DNA from: an uncultured SAR116 cluster alpha proteobacterium
Lineage (GTDB): Bacteria; Pseudomonadota; Alphaproteobacteria; Puniceispirillales; Puniceispirillaceae
Length of the DNA stretch: 33,303 nt
Assembly: GCA_902623185.1 (NCBI GenBank)
Contig: CACNSW010000020.1
Coordinates: forward strand, 1 to 33,303
Direction of reading: 5' to 3'
Under the pieces are notes generated by a model that saw nothing but the letters and a program-made list of their open reading frames with translations, was not told where the DNA came from and did not search any database. Shown here in pieces: positions 19,939 to 29,998 of the stretch (position 1 is the first letter of the stretch; every line of letters starts with the position of its first letter). The position numbers and the translations under genes are program-made.

Positions 19939-21528
19939 CTACACCACTTGGCTAAAACGAAGAAAATCAGCACGCACCACTTGTTTCAGACCTCTTAACT
20001 CTTCGAGCGTGTTAGAATCCACCCCACCATCGATTTCGACAAGAGCTATGGCCTCACCACCAGCCTGCTTACGACCTAGATGGAAAGTAGCGATGTTGAT
20101 ACCACGCGCACCAAACAAGCTACCAAGATCACCGATGAAGCCAGGCTTGTCATAATTGCGCAAATATAGGAGATTATCGGGAAAATCAGACTCAACTGGG
20201 ATGTGCTGAACTTCGACAATTCGTGCTTTGTCACCGCCAACTAACGTGCCAGCAATCGTACGCTCACCACCACCATGACTGACGCTTACCCTAAGTAGCG
20301 TTTCATAATCACAGCGTCGGTCATGGCGAATGGTAGAAACAGAAATGCCATTAGCCTTTGCCGTAACTGCAGCATTAACCATATTTACAGACTCCATCAC
20401 AGAGCCAAGAAGACCTGCAAGCGTTGAGGCCACCACGGGTTCCGGGTTAAGGGTTGCAGCTTTGCCGTCAAATTCAATATTGACCGCAGCCAAACCGTCG
20501 CTATCCACCTGCCCCAGAAATTCACCAAGTTTACGGCCGAGCGTCATATAGGGGCGTAGAATGGGCGCTTCCTCAGCAGTAACCGAAGCCATATTAAGGG
20601 CGTTTGTCACTGCGCCTTTTGTTAGGAAGTCAGCCAATTGTTCAGCCAATTGCAAAGCAACCTTTTCCTGTGCCTCAATCGTGCTTGCACCCAGATGCGG
20701 CGTTGCCACGACATTCTGCATGCCGAATAGCAGATTTTCAGTTGCTGGTTCACTAGCGAAAACGTCGAGCGCCGCCCCGGCAACATGCCCAGTTGACAGC
20801 GCCGCCGCAAGCGCGACCTCGTCAATTAGCCCGCCGCGCGCGCAGTTTATGATCCGTACTCCAATCTTGGTCCTATTCAGCGCATCCGCTGAAATGATGT
20901 TGCGCGTTGCGTCGGTTATTGGAGTGTGTAGGGTGATAAAATCAGCCCTAGCTAACAAGTCATTCAGTTCAACTTTCTCAATACCGCTACGCTTAGCATT
21001 TTCTGGTGTCAAATAGGGATCAAAACCTAAGACCCGCATCCTGAGCCCAAGTGCCCGATCAGCGACAATCGTACCGATGCTACCACAGCCGATGATTCCA
21101 AGTACTTTACCAGTAATCTCCGTTCCAATAAATTTTGATTTTTCCCATTTACCAGCCTGCGTTGAAGAATTTGCCGCAGGAATCTGGCGGGCAAGTGATA
21201 ACATCATGGTAATGGCATGCTCTGCAGTTGTAACGGCATTGCCGAAAGGTGTATTCATCACCACAACACCTTTTGCCGTCGCCGCAGGAATATCTATATT
21301 ATCAACACCGATCCCGGCTCGGCCAACAACCCTCAAATTTGATGCTGCGGCTAATAAATCTGCCGTCACCTTAGTCGCCGAGCGAACGGCAAGGCCGTCA
21401 TAGTCACCAATTATAGCCGACAAATCATCTGGACTAAGATCAGTTTTCACATCTACATCAACACCGTGTTCCCGAAGGATTTCTGCAGCACGGGGGTTCA
21501 AATCATCACTGATAAGCAGCTTTGGCAC
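19939..21528 (-). CDS. serA: D-3-phosphoglycerate dehydrogenase
   Basis: SerA oxidises 3-phosphoglycerate to 3-phosphohydroxypyruvate, the first step of serine synthesis. The 529-residue form is the long type: substrate and NAD domains with the Rossmann motif GIIGCGSIG (144-152), the catalytic arginine in NCARGGLIDE and the catalytic histidine in ATPHLGAST, then an intervening domain (about 315-450) and a C-terminal ACT domain from about 457 (LLYLRNYDKPGFIGDLG), which often binds serine for feedback control. The GTG at 21528 gives the normal beginning MPKLLISDDLNP and has AGGA seven bases upstream. A TTG at 21567 overlapping the serC stop as TTGA would add 13 atypical residues. Confidence 0.97.
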   Translation of the reverse strand: MPKLLISDDLNPRAAEILREHGVDVDVKTDLSPDDLSAIIGDYDGLAVRSATKVTADLLAAASNLRVVGRAGIGVDNIDIPAATAKGVVVMNTPFGNAVTTAEHAITMMLSLARQIPAANSSTQAGKWEKSKFIGTEITGKVLGIIGCGSIGTIVADRALGLRMRVLGFDPYLTPENAKRSGIEKVELNDLLARADFITLHTPITDATRNIISADALNRTKIGVRIINCARGGLIDEVALAAALSTGHVAGAALDVFASEPATENLLFGMQNVVATPHLGASTIEAQEKVALQLAEQLADFLTKGAVTNALNMASVTAEEAPILRPYMTLGRKLGEFLGQVDSDGLAAVNIEFDGKAATLNPEPVVASTLAGLLGSVMESVNMVNAAVTAKANGISVSTIRHDRRCDYETLLRVSVSHGGGERTIAGTLVGGDKARIVEVQHIPVESDFPDNLLYLRNYDKPGFIGDLGSLFGARGINIATFHLGRKQAGGEAIALVEIDGGVDSNTLEELRGLKQVVRADFLRFSQVV

Positions 21529-21535
21529 GTTTTTA

Positions 21536-21539
21536 TCCT
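21536..21539 (-). promoter_or_regulatory. Ribosome binding site favouring the serA GTG start
   Basis: AGGA on the minus strand lies seven bases before the GTG at 21528. The alternative TTG at 21567 lies inside the serC end and has no such site, so this patch supports the shorter protein. Confidence 0.6.
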
Positions 21540-21563
21540 GTTGTCCGGAGTTATGAAAGTAAG

Positions 21564-22742
21564 TCAAGCTGCATTAGCCTGACATTGCGCACGCGTCTCG
21601 GCATAGGCCCAGTCTAGCCATGGCAAAAGCGCCGCGACATCAGCTGGATCGACTGTTGGTCCACACCAGATACGAAGCCCAAGTGGCGCATCGCGGTAAG
21701 AACTGATATCGATTGCAACCTCCTCGGCGGCAAGTATTGCCTCGAGGTTCTTGACGACAGCTTTCTGTTGTTCTCCGTCCATTTGAATAAACCATTCGTC
21801 GATAAAGCGCAGGCAAACAGACGTCTGTGAAACTGTGGCAGGATCGACTGCAAGATAGGAGTAGTTGGGCGAATTCATGACCCAATTATTCATTAGGGCA
21901 AAACTAGCATCGACACGCGCGATAAGCCCTTGCAAACCACCAAGACTCTCAGCCCACAAAAGCGAATCAATCGCATCCTCAATCACCAACATTGACGGTG
22001 TATTAATTGTCAAACCTGAGAACAAGTTAACATCGAGTTTGCCTTTTTTGGCAAGTGATAGAACCTTTGGTACCGGCCAAAGCGGGGTATAGCTGTTAAC
22101 CCTCTCAGCGGCACGCGGTGACAGAATGATGACACCATGACCACCTTCACCACCAAGTGATTTCTGGAAGCTAAAAGTTGCCACATCCAACTTTTCCCAT
22201 GGAATTTCCATAGCAAAGCAGGCCGATGTAGAGTCAGCTATCGTTAAACCGGCGCGGTTATCTGGGATCCAGTTACCATCTGGAACGCGAACACCGGCAG
22301 CAGTACCATTCCACGTGAAAACAACATCATTGTCGAAATTGACCGATGACAAGTCTGGGAGGTGACCATAATCGGCAATATGGGTGTTGACATTTTTCAG
22401 TTGCAACTGATTTACGATATCAGCAAGCCAGAGATGGCCAAATGCTTCCCAGCCAAGCACATCAACACCACGCTCGCCCAGTAGCGACCACATCGCCATT
22501 TCTACCGCCCCTGTATCAGATCCGGGGACAATGCCTACCATATAATTTGCAGGCAACTGGAGAACAGAGTGGATTTTGGTGATACATGTCTGAATTTTGG
22601 CCTTTGGTTCCACAGCACGATGAGAGCGCCCCACCGCTGCCTGCTCAAGGGCTAAAGGCGACCATCCAGGCCGTTTGCGTGTCGGTCCGGTTGAAAACAG
22701 CGTGGATGCAGGCCTTATCAACGGTTTTGCGTTGGTAGACAT
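21564..22742 (-). CDS. serC: Phosphoserine aminotransferase, alphaproteobacterial/archaeal type
   Basis: SerC transfers an amino group from glutamate to 3-phosphohydroxypyruvate, the second step of serine synthesis, using pyridoxal phosphate. The 392-residue protein has the beginning STGPTRKRPGWS typical of the diverged type seen in alphaproteobacteria and Methanosarcina, PGSDTGAVEMAMWSLLG near the cofactor site, and SFQKSLGGEGGHGVI, in which the lysine is the likely Schiff-base residue. The ATG at 22742 gives the usual N-terminus; the open frame runs 24 codons further up without family similarity. serA starts 35 bases downstream, so the two pathway steps are one unit, with serC first. Confidence 0.95.
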   Translation of the reverse strand: MSTNAKPLIRPASTLFSTGPTRKRPGWSPLALEQAAVGRSHRAVEPKAKIQTCITKIHSVLQLPANYMVGIVPGSDTGAVEMAMWSLLGERGVDVLGWEAFGHLWLADIVNQLQLKNVNTHIADYGHLPDLSSVNFDNDVVFTWNGTAAGVRVPDGNWIPDNRAGLTIADSTSACFAMEIPWEKLDVATFSFQKSLGGEGGHGVIILSPRAAERVNSYTPLWPVPKVLSLAKKGKLDVNLFSGLTINTPSMLVIEDAIDSLLWAESLGGLQGLIARVDASFALMNNWVMNSPNYSYLAVDPATVSQTSVCLRFIDEWFIQMDGEQQKAVVKNLEAILAAEEVAIDISSYRDAPLGLRIWCGPTVDPADVAALLPWLDWAYAETRAQCQANAA

Positions 22743-22888
22743 CGAGCTCTCGTCAGAAATTTTTCCATGTGTCGGAAGATGGACGGACATACTGAGAATG
22801 CGCAGTACTGCCAAAATTTGTCAACCACCCGCCAGTTGCATGGGTAAAAGAGTTTTCGCTTTTAAGATTAATTTAAATTTATCTAAAT
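22743..22888 (-). promoter_or_regulatory. serC leader with -35-like element and A+T tract
   Basis: Between glmM and serC lie 146 bases. On the minus strand a perfect TTGACA occurs at 22824-22819, preceded by a very A+T-rich tract (22861-22888) with repeated aaattta words that could act as an UP-like element. The best -10 at proper spacing (cattct) matches only three of six bases, so the promoter is tentative. A leader of some 50 bases or more would precede the ATG. A conserved serC RNA motif is known upstream of serC in alphaproteobacteria; I cannot confirm it here by eye. Confidence 0.3.
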
Positions 22889-24241
22889 TTACACCGTTGC
22901 CTTTTTCAGACACAAAATTATTTCATTCATTTTCGCTTTAAGCAGCGCTTCGTCATCCGCCTCTACCATTACTCGGATAAGCTCTTCAGTACCCGAGGGG
23001 CGCACGAGAATTCTGCCAGCATCACCTAACTCCTGCTCAATTTTCGCTAGGTACCCTTTTACCTCGGCGTCCTGTAGAATAGCAGGGTCAACCCCTGACA
23101 GATTTTTCAACTTCTGTGGCGACGGTGTGAAGACGTTGAACAACTGGCTTGCTGGTTTTTCACTGCGTTTAAGCAAAGCCAACATTTGCAAAGCAGCGAC
23201 TAGCCCATCACCTGACGTGCCAAGGGATGTCAAGAGGATATGGCCTGATTGTTCACCACCAAGATTGATGCCAGTGTCGCGCATCATCTCGACGATATAA
23301 CGATCACCAACAGGCGCACGGTGAAGCACAAGCCCATGCGCATTTAGATAGTTTTCAAAGGCCCGGTTACTCATCACTGTACCTACAACGCCATCGCCTG
23401 TCAGCGTGCCATCTGCCTGCATCGCAACTGCTAAGCAAGCTAGGATCTGGTCCCCGTCAAGCACATGACCATTTTCGTCGGCAAGTATCAAACGATCTGC
23501 ATCACCGTCAAGTGCAATGCCAGCCGCTGCGCCATTTTTCACCACGGCTTGTGCCATTATTTCAGGATGAACAGCGCCGCACCCCTCGTTGATGTTGTAG
23601 CCATTAGGATCATTAAATAAAGGGGTCACCTCCGCACCAAGATCACTGAGGGCATCGGGAGCACTTCGATAGGCTGCACCATTGGCACAATCAATCACCA
23701 CTTTAACGCCATCAAGGCGTAAATCGTCAGGAAAAGATGACTTGGCAAATTCGACATACCGGCCAACCGAATCAAGCATCCGCCTAGCGCGGCCAAGATC
23801 AGAAGCATCAGCCAACGCAATGGACCCCGCTGCCAATTGAGAGATCTCAATCTCAATCTTATCATCAAGCTTGTAGCCATCAGGGCCAAACAATTTGATC
23901 CCATTGTCATAATGTGGGTTGTGACTTGCTGAGATCATAACACCAAGATCAGCCCGTAGCGAATTTGTCAGATATGCAACGGCAGGTGTTGGTAGCGGCC
24001 CTAAAAGTCGGCAATCCATGCCAATAGAGGTAAAACCCGCAACAAGACCAGACTCAAGCATGTAGCCAGAAAGGCGCGTGTCCTTGCCAATTACAACCTT
24101 CGGGCGACCTACACGGCCTTCCATATTGTTGTCAACAAACCAACGACCGGCGGCAAGTGCTAGCCTAACGACGGCTTCGGCGGTCATTGGACCGGTGTTG
24201 ATACGGGCTCGCACACCATCAGTACCAAAAATTCCTGCCAT
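22889..24241 (-). CDS. glmM: Phosphoglucosamine mutase
   Basis: GlmM converts glucosamine-6-phosphate to glucosamine-1-phosphate on the way to UDP-GlcNAc, the precursor of peptidoglycan and lipid A. The 450-residue protein starts with the family signature GIFGTDGVR (3-11). The phosphoserine loop ISASHNP (103-109) carries the active Ser106. The metal loop is DGDADR (245-250), the sugar-specificity loop GGEQSGH follows, and the phosphate-binding loop RPSGTEELIRVM lies near the end. AGGTGAAG just before the ATG is a plausible ribosome binding site. Placement after ftsH and folP is the common bacterial order. Confidence 0.98.
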   Translation of the reverse strand: MAGIFGTDGVRARINTGPMTAEAVVRLALAAGRWFVDNNMEGRVGRPKVVIGKDTRLSGYMLESGLVAGFTSIGMDCRLLGPLPTPAVAYLTNSLRADLGVMISASHNPHYDNGIKLFGPDGYKLDDKIEIEISQLAAGSIALADASDLGRARRMLDSVGRYVEFAKSSFPDDLRLDGVKVVIDCANGAAYRSAPDALSDLGAEVTPLFNDPNGYNINEGCGAVHPEIMAQAVVKNGAAAGIALDGDADRLILADENGHVLDGDQILACLAVAMQADGTLTGDGVVGTVMSNRAFENYLNAHGLVLHRAPVGDRYIVEMMRDTGINLGGEQSGHILLTSLGTSGDGLVAALQMLALLKRSEKPASQLFNVFTPSPQKLKNLSGVDPAILQDAEVKGYLAKIEQELGDAGRILVRPSGTEELIRVMVEADDEALLKAKMNEIILCLKKATV

Positions 24242-24354
24242 GTCTTCACCTGTTACTCAAAAGAAGCGGGTGCCGTCTACCATCAAGAATAGGTCAGAGG
24301 CAATCAAATCCACAAGCCCATTGACGGCCAGTCTACATTTTCTTCCAAAGGAGG

Positions 24355-25431
24355 TTACTTTATCCCACCTATTAGAGCGCATTCTACAGCAAGTGCTTGC
24401 GCCGTCTCGACGACATCATGGACGCGGAGCATCTGCGCCCCCTGTCGGGCAGCTGCCATAGCCAACCCCAATGATCCTGGGAGACGCTGATCGGTCTTCT
24501 CACAAGATGAAAGTTTTGCGATGGTCGATTTCCGGCTGGCACCAAACAGTATTGGCACACCAAGCCCGTGCAGCATTGCTAACCAGTTAACAAGCTGTAG
24601 ATTATGATAAACTGCTTTACCGAATCCAAAGCCGGGATCAATGCTGATTTTTTCACGTGGGATTCCCGCTGCTATCGCCGCGTTGATCCGCTCCTCTAGA
24701 AATGCATAGATCTCAACTGGGGCAAATCCATATTTTGGGCTATCCTGCATTGTCAAAGGCATTCCCTGCATATGCATAATAACAACATAACACCCAGTCC
24801 GGGCTGCAGTTTCTAATGCGCCCTCACCACGCAACCCAGCAACATCGTTGATAATAGTGGCGCCCCGAGCGGCAGCGCGATCCATAACCTCAGCATGTTG
24901 GGTGTCAACTGACAAAACGGCTCCCAATTTTTTAAGACTTGATATCGGCGGCAGTACGCGTGCCAATTCCTGATTGCGGGTGACCGGCGTGGCACCCGGA
25001 CGTGTCGACTCACCGCCCACGTCAATGATGCGGGCACCATCGGCAATCATCGCTCTACCCGCTGCAACTGCCATTGCAGGGCCATAATGCTTACCACCAT
25101 CAGAAAAACTGTCAGGCGTAACGTTCAAAATGCCCATGATCTTCGGCGCTCCCATTGTAATACCAGCAAATGGGTAGCGGAGTTGGGTCAAATTATCGAT
25201 AATCCTAGCTGCTGTATTGCGATCATCAGCTGTTTCCAATAGGCGATCGACATCCATCCTACAAGCGATATGGCCACCCGCTGTGACTTGTACAACATCC
25301 ACCATATCGAATCTGGCAAAACTGCCAACAAGTACGTTGCTGCCGCCGAGCGAAGGTACCGGCCGTACCCAGCTTGGTACGGCAAAAGGCGGCACCGGGA
25401 GCACCGCCATTTTAATTGGATCGCCTTGCAT
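24355..25431 (-). CDS. folP: Dihydropteroate synthase with N-terminal extension
   Basis: FolP condenses p-aminobenzoate with dihydropterin pyrophosphate in folate synthesis and is the sulfonamide target. The TIM-barrel core begins near residue 97 with IMGILNVTPDSFSDGG and contains DVGGESTRPGA, SVDTQHAEV, IINDVAGL, MHMQGMP, DPGFGFGK and GASRKSTI, all family landmarks. Before the core lie about 96 residues rich in Val, Pro and Ala with no motif I know; many alphaproteobacterial FolP proteins have such an extension. The start could be the ATG at 25431 or the one at 25410; neither has a strong ribosome binding site. It begins 17 bases after ftsH ends, so the pair is probably co-transcribed. Confidence 0.93.
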   Translation of the reverse strand: MQGDPIKMAVLPVPPFAVPSWVRPVPSLGGSNVLVGSFARFDMVDVVQVTAGGHIACRMDVDRLLETADDRNTAARIIDNLTQLRYPFAGITMGAPKIMGILNVTPDSFSDGGKHYGPAMAVAAGRAMIADGARIIDVGGESTRPGATPVTRNQELARVLPPISSLKKLGAVLSVDTQHAEVMDRAAARGATIINDVAGLRGEGALETAARTGCYVVIMHMQGMPLTMQDSPKYGFAPVEIYAFLEERINAAIAAGIPREKISIDPGFGFGKAVYHNLQLVNWLAMLHGLGVPILFGASRKSTIAKLSSCEKTDQRLPGSLGLAMAAARQGAQMLRVHDVVETAQALAVECALIGGIK

Positions 25432-25448
25432 ATGGTTAAACAGCCCTA

Positions 25449-27374
25449 TCAGGCGGTTTCGCTACCGGGCTTCTTATTCCGGCCAGATCCGGGGAGGGTC
25501 GTACGGGAACGCTTACCGCGAGGCGTTTCTACCTCATCAGCAGGATCCTGACGGGACAAGGTGCCGCCTTCGACAATTATTTTAATCTCATCACCGTTGA
25601 GAGTTTCATATTCCAGCAATCCTCGCGCTAAGCGTTCGAGCTCGTCATTGTGTTTTTTCAGAATTTTAGTTGCTTCCTCATAGGCCTCGTCGACAATCCT
25701 ACGAGTTTCCGTGTCGATGATGGATGCAGTCGAGTCCGACATATTTTTTTGCTGTGCTACTGAACGACCGAGGAACACCTCCTGTTCATCAGCGCTGTAC
25801 GCGAGAAAGCCAAGTTTGTCCGACATACCCCATTCCGTTACCATACGACGAGCCATGTCGGTAGCCATCCGGATATCAGAGGAGGCGCCGGTAGTGATTT
25901 TTTCCTCACCAAAGATCAAACCCTCGGCGATACGGCCACCACAAGCTACACGCAAGTCTGCATGTATCTTGTCACGTGCAAGAGAGATACGATCACCCTC
26001 TGGCAGACGCATGACCATGCCGAGTGCGCGACCCCGTGGGATAATCGTTGCCTTGTGGATTGGATCAGACGCAGGGCAATGCAATGCTACAACTGCATGG
26101 CCAGCCTCGTGGTATGCAGTCAGACGTTTTTCTTCGTCTGTCATAACCATTGAGCGCCGTTCCGAGCCGAGCATCACCTTGTCCTTAGCCTCTTCAAATT
26201 CTGCCATCGACACTGTCCGCCGACCCTTCCGCGCCGCCAGTAATGCTGCTTCATTCACTAAATTTGCTAAATCTGCGCCAGAAAACCCTGGAGTACCGCG
26301 AGCGATCACCCGAGCATCAACTCCATCTGCTAATGGAGTCTTCCGCATGTGCACCTTCAGGATCTTTTCGCGTCCCATCACATCTGGATTGGGAACAACA
26401 ACTTGACGGTCAAAACGGCCTGGGCGAAGGAGCGCAGGGTCAAGGACATCAGGACGGTTAGTAGCCGCAATCAAAATCACACCCTCATTCGCTTCAAAAC
26501 CATCCATCTCGACAAGCATTTGGTTCAGCGTCTGCTCGCGCTCATCATTACCGCCACCAAGTCCTGCGCCCCGATGCCTTCCAACAGCATCGATTTCATC
26601 AATAAATATTATACAGGGTGCGTTTTTCTTGCCCTGTTCAAACATGTCACGGACGCGACTGGCGCCAACACCGACAAACATCTCAACAAAATCAGATCCT
26701 GATATTGTAAAGAAAGGAACATTTGCTTCGCCAGCAATCGCCTTCGCAAGAAGAGTTTTACCTGTACCGGGGGGCCCCACAAGTAATACACCCTTCGGGA
26801 TTTTGCCACCAAGACGTTGAAACTTTCCCGGATCTTTAAGAAATTCTACCACCTCTTCAAGCTCAGTTTTGGCTTCGTCTATTCCAGCCACATCCTCAAA
26901 AGTCACTCGGCCTTGATGTTCCGTGAGCAATTTTGCTCGCGACTTACCGAAGCCCATCGCACCACGGGACCCACCCTGCATCTGACGCATGAAAAATATC
27001 CAAATGCCGATAAAAAGCAGCATAGGAAACCACGATAGAAGAATCGATAAAAAGCCAGGCATACCACTGTCCTCGGGGCTTGCAATGATGCGCACGTCGT
27101 TTGCATTTAACACCTCAACAACATCTGTCCCTTCTGGCATCACACTAGTGATAACCCGGCCATTTTTAGCCTGCCCTTTTAAGTTGCGCCCATCAATGAC
27201 AACTTCAATCACCTGTTGACTCTCGACCTCAGCGATGAAGTCTGAATATGCGAGTTGGGAACCGGGAGTTGACGAGGACGGGCTTTGGAACAGGTTGAAA
27301 AGCCCAACAAGAGCTGCGCCAAAAATAAGCCAAATGATAATATTTCTTCCCAAGTTCTTCACGTCAATTTCCAT
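25449..27374 (-). CDS. ftsH: ATP-dependent zinc metalloprotease FtsH
   Basis: FtsH is the membrane-anchored AAA+ protease that degrades misfolded membrane proteins and regulators such as RpoH and LpxC, both encoded in this window. The 641-residue protein has two transmembrane segments (about 11-30 and 108-128) flanking a periplasmic domain. The AAA module follows with Walker A GPPGTGKT (200-207), Walker B IIFIDE (255-260) and the second region of homology [20 protein letters not shown] (304-323), then the zinc site HEAGH (422-426). Start choice is open: the ATG at 27374 has an AAGAAGG patch too close to it, while a GTG at 27362 gives the more usual beginning MKNLGRN. Confidence 0.97.
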   Translation of the reverse strand: MEIDVKNLGRNIIIWLIFGAALVGLFNLFQSPSSSTPGSQLAYSDFIAEVESQQVIEVVIDGRNLKGQAKNGRVITSVMPEGTDVVEVLNANDVRIIASPEDSGMPGFLSILLSWFPMLLFIGIWIFFMRQMQGGSRGAMGFGKSRAKLLTEHQGRVTFEDVAGIDEAKTELEEVVEFLKDPGKFQRLGGKIPKGVLLVGPPGTGKTLLAKAIAGEANVPFFTISGSDFVEMFVGVGASRVRDMFEQGKKNAPCIIFIDEIDAVGRHRGAGLGGGNDEREQTLNQMLVEMDGFEANEGVILIAATNRPDVLDPALLRPGRFDRQVVVPNPDVMGREKILKVHMRKTPLADGVDARVIARGTPGFSGADLANLVNEAALLAARKGRRTVSMAEFEEAKDKVMLGSERRSMVMTDEEKRLTAYHEAGHAVVALHCPASDPIHKATIIPRGRALGMVMRLPEGDRISLARDKIHADLRVACGGRIAEGLIFGEEKITTGASSDIRMATDMARRMVTEWGMSDKLGFLAYSADEQEVFLGRSVAQQKNMSDSTASIIDTETRRIVDEAYEEATKILKKHNDELERLARGLLEYETLNGDEIKIIVEGGTLSRQDPADEVETPRGKRSRTTLPGSGRNKKPGSETA

Positions 27375-27417
27375 CCTTCTTCGATGCTACGAGCAGCGCC
27401 AATAATGGTGTATACCT

Positions 27418-28767
27418 CTACCCAAAGTTAGTTAACCTTACAAGCGCGCCCATTCTTTCCAGAGCCAGAAAAGTCGCGTTGGCACCACCATTGAGGTGCG
27501 GCAGCCCATTTCTTTCAGTGAAATGGGGATAAAGCACCCTGCCGTCAAGGGTTTTGATCGTTGGAAAAGCCCGTCGCAGAGCATGGGGCATGCATTTCCA
27601 TTGTGCTGGTGCCGGAGCATCTCCCAGCGTTTGAACACATCCAGCCACGGGCGAGAACAGGCGCCAGACACCGGCATAGATGACCGGCACGGACGCTCTA
27701 ATCTGAACCAACGCTTGCTTATTACGGTCTAACTCTTTTAGCACCCGACAGTACGTGCCTCGATCACGCGGAATAAATCGACAGCCACCTAGCGTTGCGG
27801 GCACACCGCTCTCGAGACGAGATCGTAAAAGAGAAAACGCTTTCTGAGATGGAAAATAGTCACCACCACCGACTGCCAAGACTGTCTCACCAACCACCCG
27901 TCGCCATAATATATCTGGCAAACGACGTAATCCCGATAATGAGAAAGCGGCATAGCCTTCAGCAAATAATTCGGGTAGTTCGAGCTGCCTTTCCATGACC
28001 GCATCAACCTCGTAACAGATAGCACGCGCTGCAGCAGACAAGCGCGTCAGCCCATTGCTTAAATCCTCTCCAGACGAAGAAAGAGCTTTTAGGTAGGCCC
28101 GAACACGGACCCGCTCAAACCTCTCGTCATTATTGCTAGGGTCAAACTCATAGTCGCAGCCAAAATGGCTACAAAATGTTGACAATTCGTCTGGTTGCCA
28201 GTTTAAAAGCGGGCGTAGAACTGGGGTATCTGCAATAATTCGACAACACCCCATTCCACCAAGCCCCGCGAGACCAGAACCGCGGGAAAGGCGCATGAAA
28301 ACAGTTTCCGCTTGGTCAGCTTTGTGGTGTCCAAGTAGCAGAACAGCACCCATCTCACGCGCAGAAGCAGTTAGAATCCTATACCGCTGTTTACGCGCCC
28401 AATTTTGAATGCCACCAGTTGGTGGAACGGCAGTTACACGCCTGATGATCGTATCAATCCCAAAATGTTGCATCCGTTTGACAACACGGCGAGCCTCTTC
28501 GGTTGAACCGCTTCGAAGTCCATGATCCACCACGATCGCCCTATGAGAGATGTCTGTCTGTTGGGCATATTGTTCGGCGAGCAGAGCAAGGGCCGTGCTA
28601 TCTGCTCCTCCCGAAAGTGCGGTCAACAAAGGGCGCTTCTGGCATTTAAACACCTTTCCGCCAAAGGTAGAAGCCATATCACAGCAGGCCAGGCTAGCTC
28701 GAAGGGCCCTCGCAAAACGAGCTAACTGTTGGCTCTTAAGCTCAGCTGTCACAATTGGATGCTGCAC
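27418..28767 (-). CDS. tilS: tRNA(Ile)-lysidine synthase TilS
   Basis: TilS attaches lysine to C34 of the isoleucine tRNA with anticodon CAU so that it reads AUA codons; the enzyme is essential. The PP-loop ATP site SGGADSTAL (52-60) is clear, followed by the family pieces VVDHGLR, RKQRYRIL and LLGHHKADQAETVFMRLSRGSGL. The C-terminal part (about 210-449) is divergent, as usual for TilS. The ATG at 28767 overlaps cpoB by 26 bases; a GTG at 28752 or an ATG at 28677 could be the true start, though the last leaves only 21 residues before the ATP site. The gene sits between cpoB and ftsH, a standard position. Confidence 0.94.
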   Translation of the reverse strand: MQHPIVTAELKSQQLARFARALRASLACCDMASTFGGKVFKCQKRPLLTALSGGADSTALALLAEQYAQQTDISHRAIVVDHGLRSGSTEEARRVVKRMQHFGIDTIIRRVTAVPPTGGIQNWARKQRYRILTASAREMGAVLLLGHHKADQAETVFMRLSRGSGLAGLGGMGCCRIIADTPVLRPLLNWQPDELSTFCSHFGCDYEFDPSNNDERFERVRVRAYLKALSSSGEDLSNGLTRLSAAARAICYEVDAVMERQLELPELFAEGYAAFSLSGLRRLPDILWRRVVGETVLAVGGGDYFPSQKAFSLLRSRLESGVPATLGGCRFIPRDRGTYCRVLKELDRNKQALVQIRASVPVIYAGVWRLFSPVAGCVQTLGDAPAPAQWKCMPHALRRAFPTIKTLDGRVLYPHFTERNGLPHLNGGANATFLALERMGALVRLTNFG

Positions 28768-29905
28768 TCAACTTAGCCAGCTGCACAATGAAACTCTCAG
28801 GGGGAGAGTCAAGAAGGCTAGGTAACGACGCATAAATGGCACACGCCTGATCCTGCGGCGCAAAGTGTGAAACTGATTCTGCAATCCACATCGTTGTATC
28901 AACTAACCGAGCATCATTCGGATATTCTGAGTTGAACTCGGAAAATGTCATCGCTGCCCTTTCATAAGAACCACGCATGAACTGGACACGTCCAAGCCAA
29001 AAAGCCGCATCAGCTTCACGACTATGTCCCTTATTTATCGTACGGAACTCAGCAAACGCATTTTCTGCAGTCTCCAGATCATTCTGCAGCGCCTTGCCAA
29101 GAGCAAAGCGGTATTGCTCATCCGGACTTTCATCAGGAAGGATTTGCGGCATGGCAGGAAGCGGCGGAACCTCGCTAATATTGGCGGCCCCCACTTTCTT
29201 TTCTCCAACTTCAGCGGAATCAGAATTCATAGTACCTTTGGCTGCTATACTAACAGAGTCTTTCAAAGCGGTTGGGGTAGTATTACCATCATCGAGCTGT
29301 CGATCTAATGCTTTTTCTCCAACCGACCATGTAGTCGTACCATCACCAACATTGCGTTGAATATTAATCTGCCCGCCCGGCTCAGCCGGCAATGTATCAA
29401 CTGCAACCGCTGCATTGGCCAGATCCTCACCACCAAGCGTCATTAAGGTCTGCATTCGCTTTTCCATACGAAGCAGACGAAATTCGACATCAGAAGTAAT
29501 TTCAAGCGTACGCTCCATCCGGCGATTGGTCATTGCTAAAGAGTCTGTAAGCCGTTCTATGTTATCCTGCAACGACCGGATGCTAGCGCTAATTTCACTT
29601 TCATCAGTCGAGGTGCTACTAGACAGCTGTTCAACCTGCATTTCCAAAGTACGGAAACCCTGCTCGACGTTACCACGCAGACCCTTGAGGTCCGCGTCAA
29701 ACAAGTCCATGCGCTGCTGCTGGCGCAGAATCAATTCCCGCTCGACTATTGTGTTACCTGGTGCACGAACAACCGTGCGCTGGGTTTGACTATTTGTTGC
29801 CTTATTTGAGCCATCGGCATTGTAGCTCTGTGCCTCAGCGAGATACACCTGAGTCAAGGTTAAAAGAACCATGGTAACTAGACCAACAAATTTTTTATTA
29901 ATCAT
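28742..29905 (-). CDS. cpoB: Tol-Pal accessory protein CpoB (YbgF)
   Basis: CpoB is a periplasmic protein that coordinates Tol-Pal driven outer-membrane constriction with septal peptidoglycan synthesis. The 387-residue product has a signal peptide (cleavage after LAEA, near residue 25), a helical coiled-coil segment (about 55-150, rich in Glu, Gln, Arg and Leu), a Ser/Thr/Asp-rich spacer, and C-terminal TPR repeats (about 265-385) with AAFWLGRVQFMRGSYERAA and FSEFNSEYPNDARLVD. The ATG at 29905 is preferred over a GTG at 29917 because AAGG lies five bases before it. It follows pal across a terminator, so it likely has its own promoter in the 29906-29998 stretch. Confidence 0.92.
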   Translation of the reverse strand: MINKKFVGLVTMVLLTLTQVYLAEAQSYNADGSNKATNSQTQRTVVRAPGNTIVERELILRQQQRMDLFDADLKGLRGNVEQGFRTLEMQVEQLSSSTSTDESEISASIRSLQDNIERLTDSLAMTNRRMERTLEITSDVEFRLLRMEKRMQTLMTLGGEDLANAAVAVDTLPAEPGGQINIQRNVGDGTTTWSVGEKALDRQLDDGNTTPTALKDSVSIAAKGTMNSDSAEVGEKKVGAANISEVPPLPAMPQILPDESPDEQYRFALGKALQNDLETAENAFAEFRTINKGHSREADAAFWLGRVQFMRGSYERAAMTFSEFNSEYPNDARLVDTTMWIAESVSHFAPQDQACAIYASLPSLLDSPPESFIVQLAKLSAASNCDS

Positions 29906-29998
29906 AATTGCCTTCACATCACTTTGTATTCATTTAGACAAGCCTGTTTGAGGATACCGTTGAAGACATAAATGACCATTTTGGCAAAAATTGGGCAT

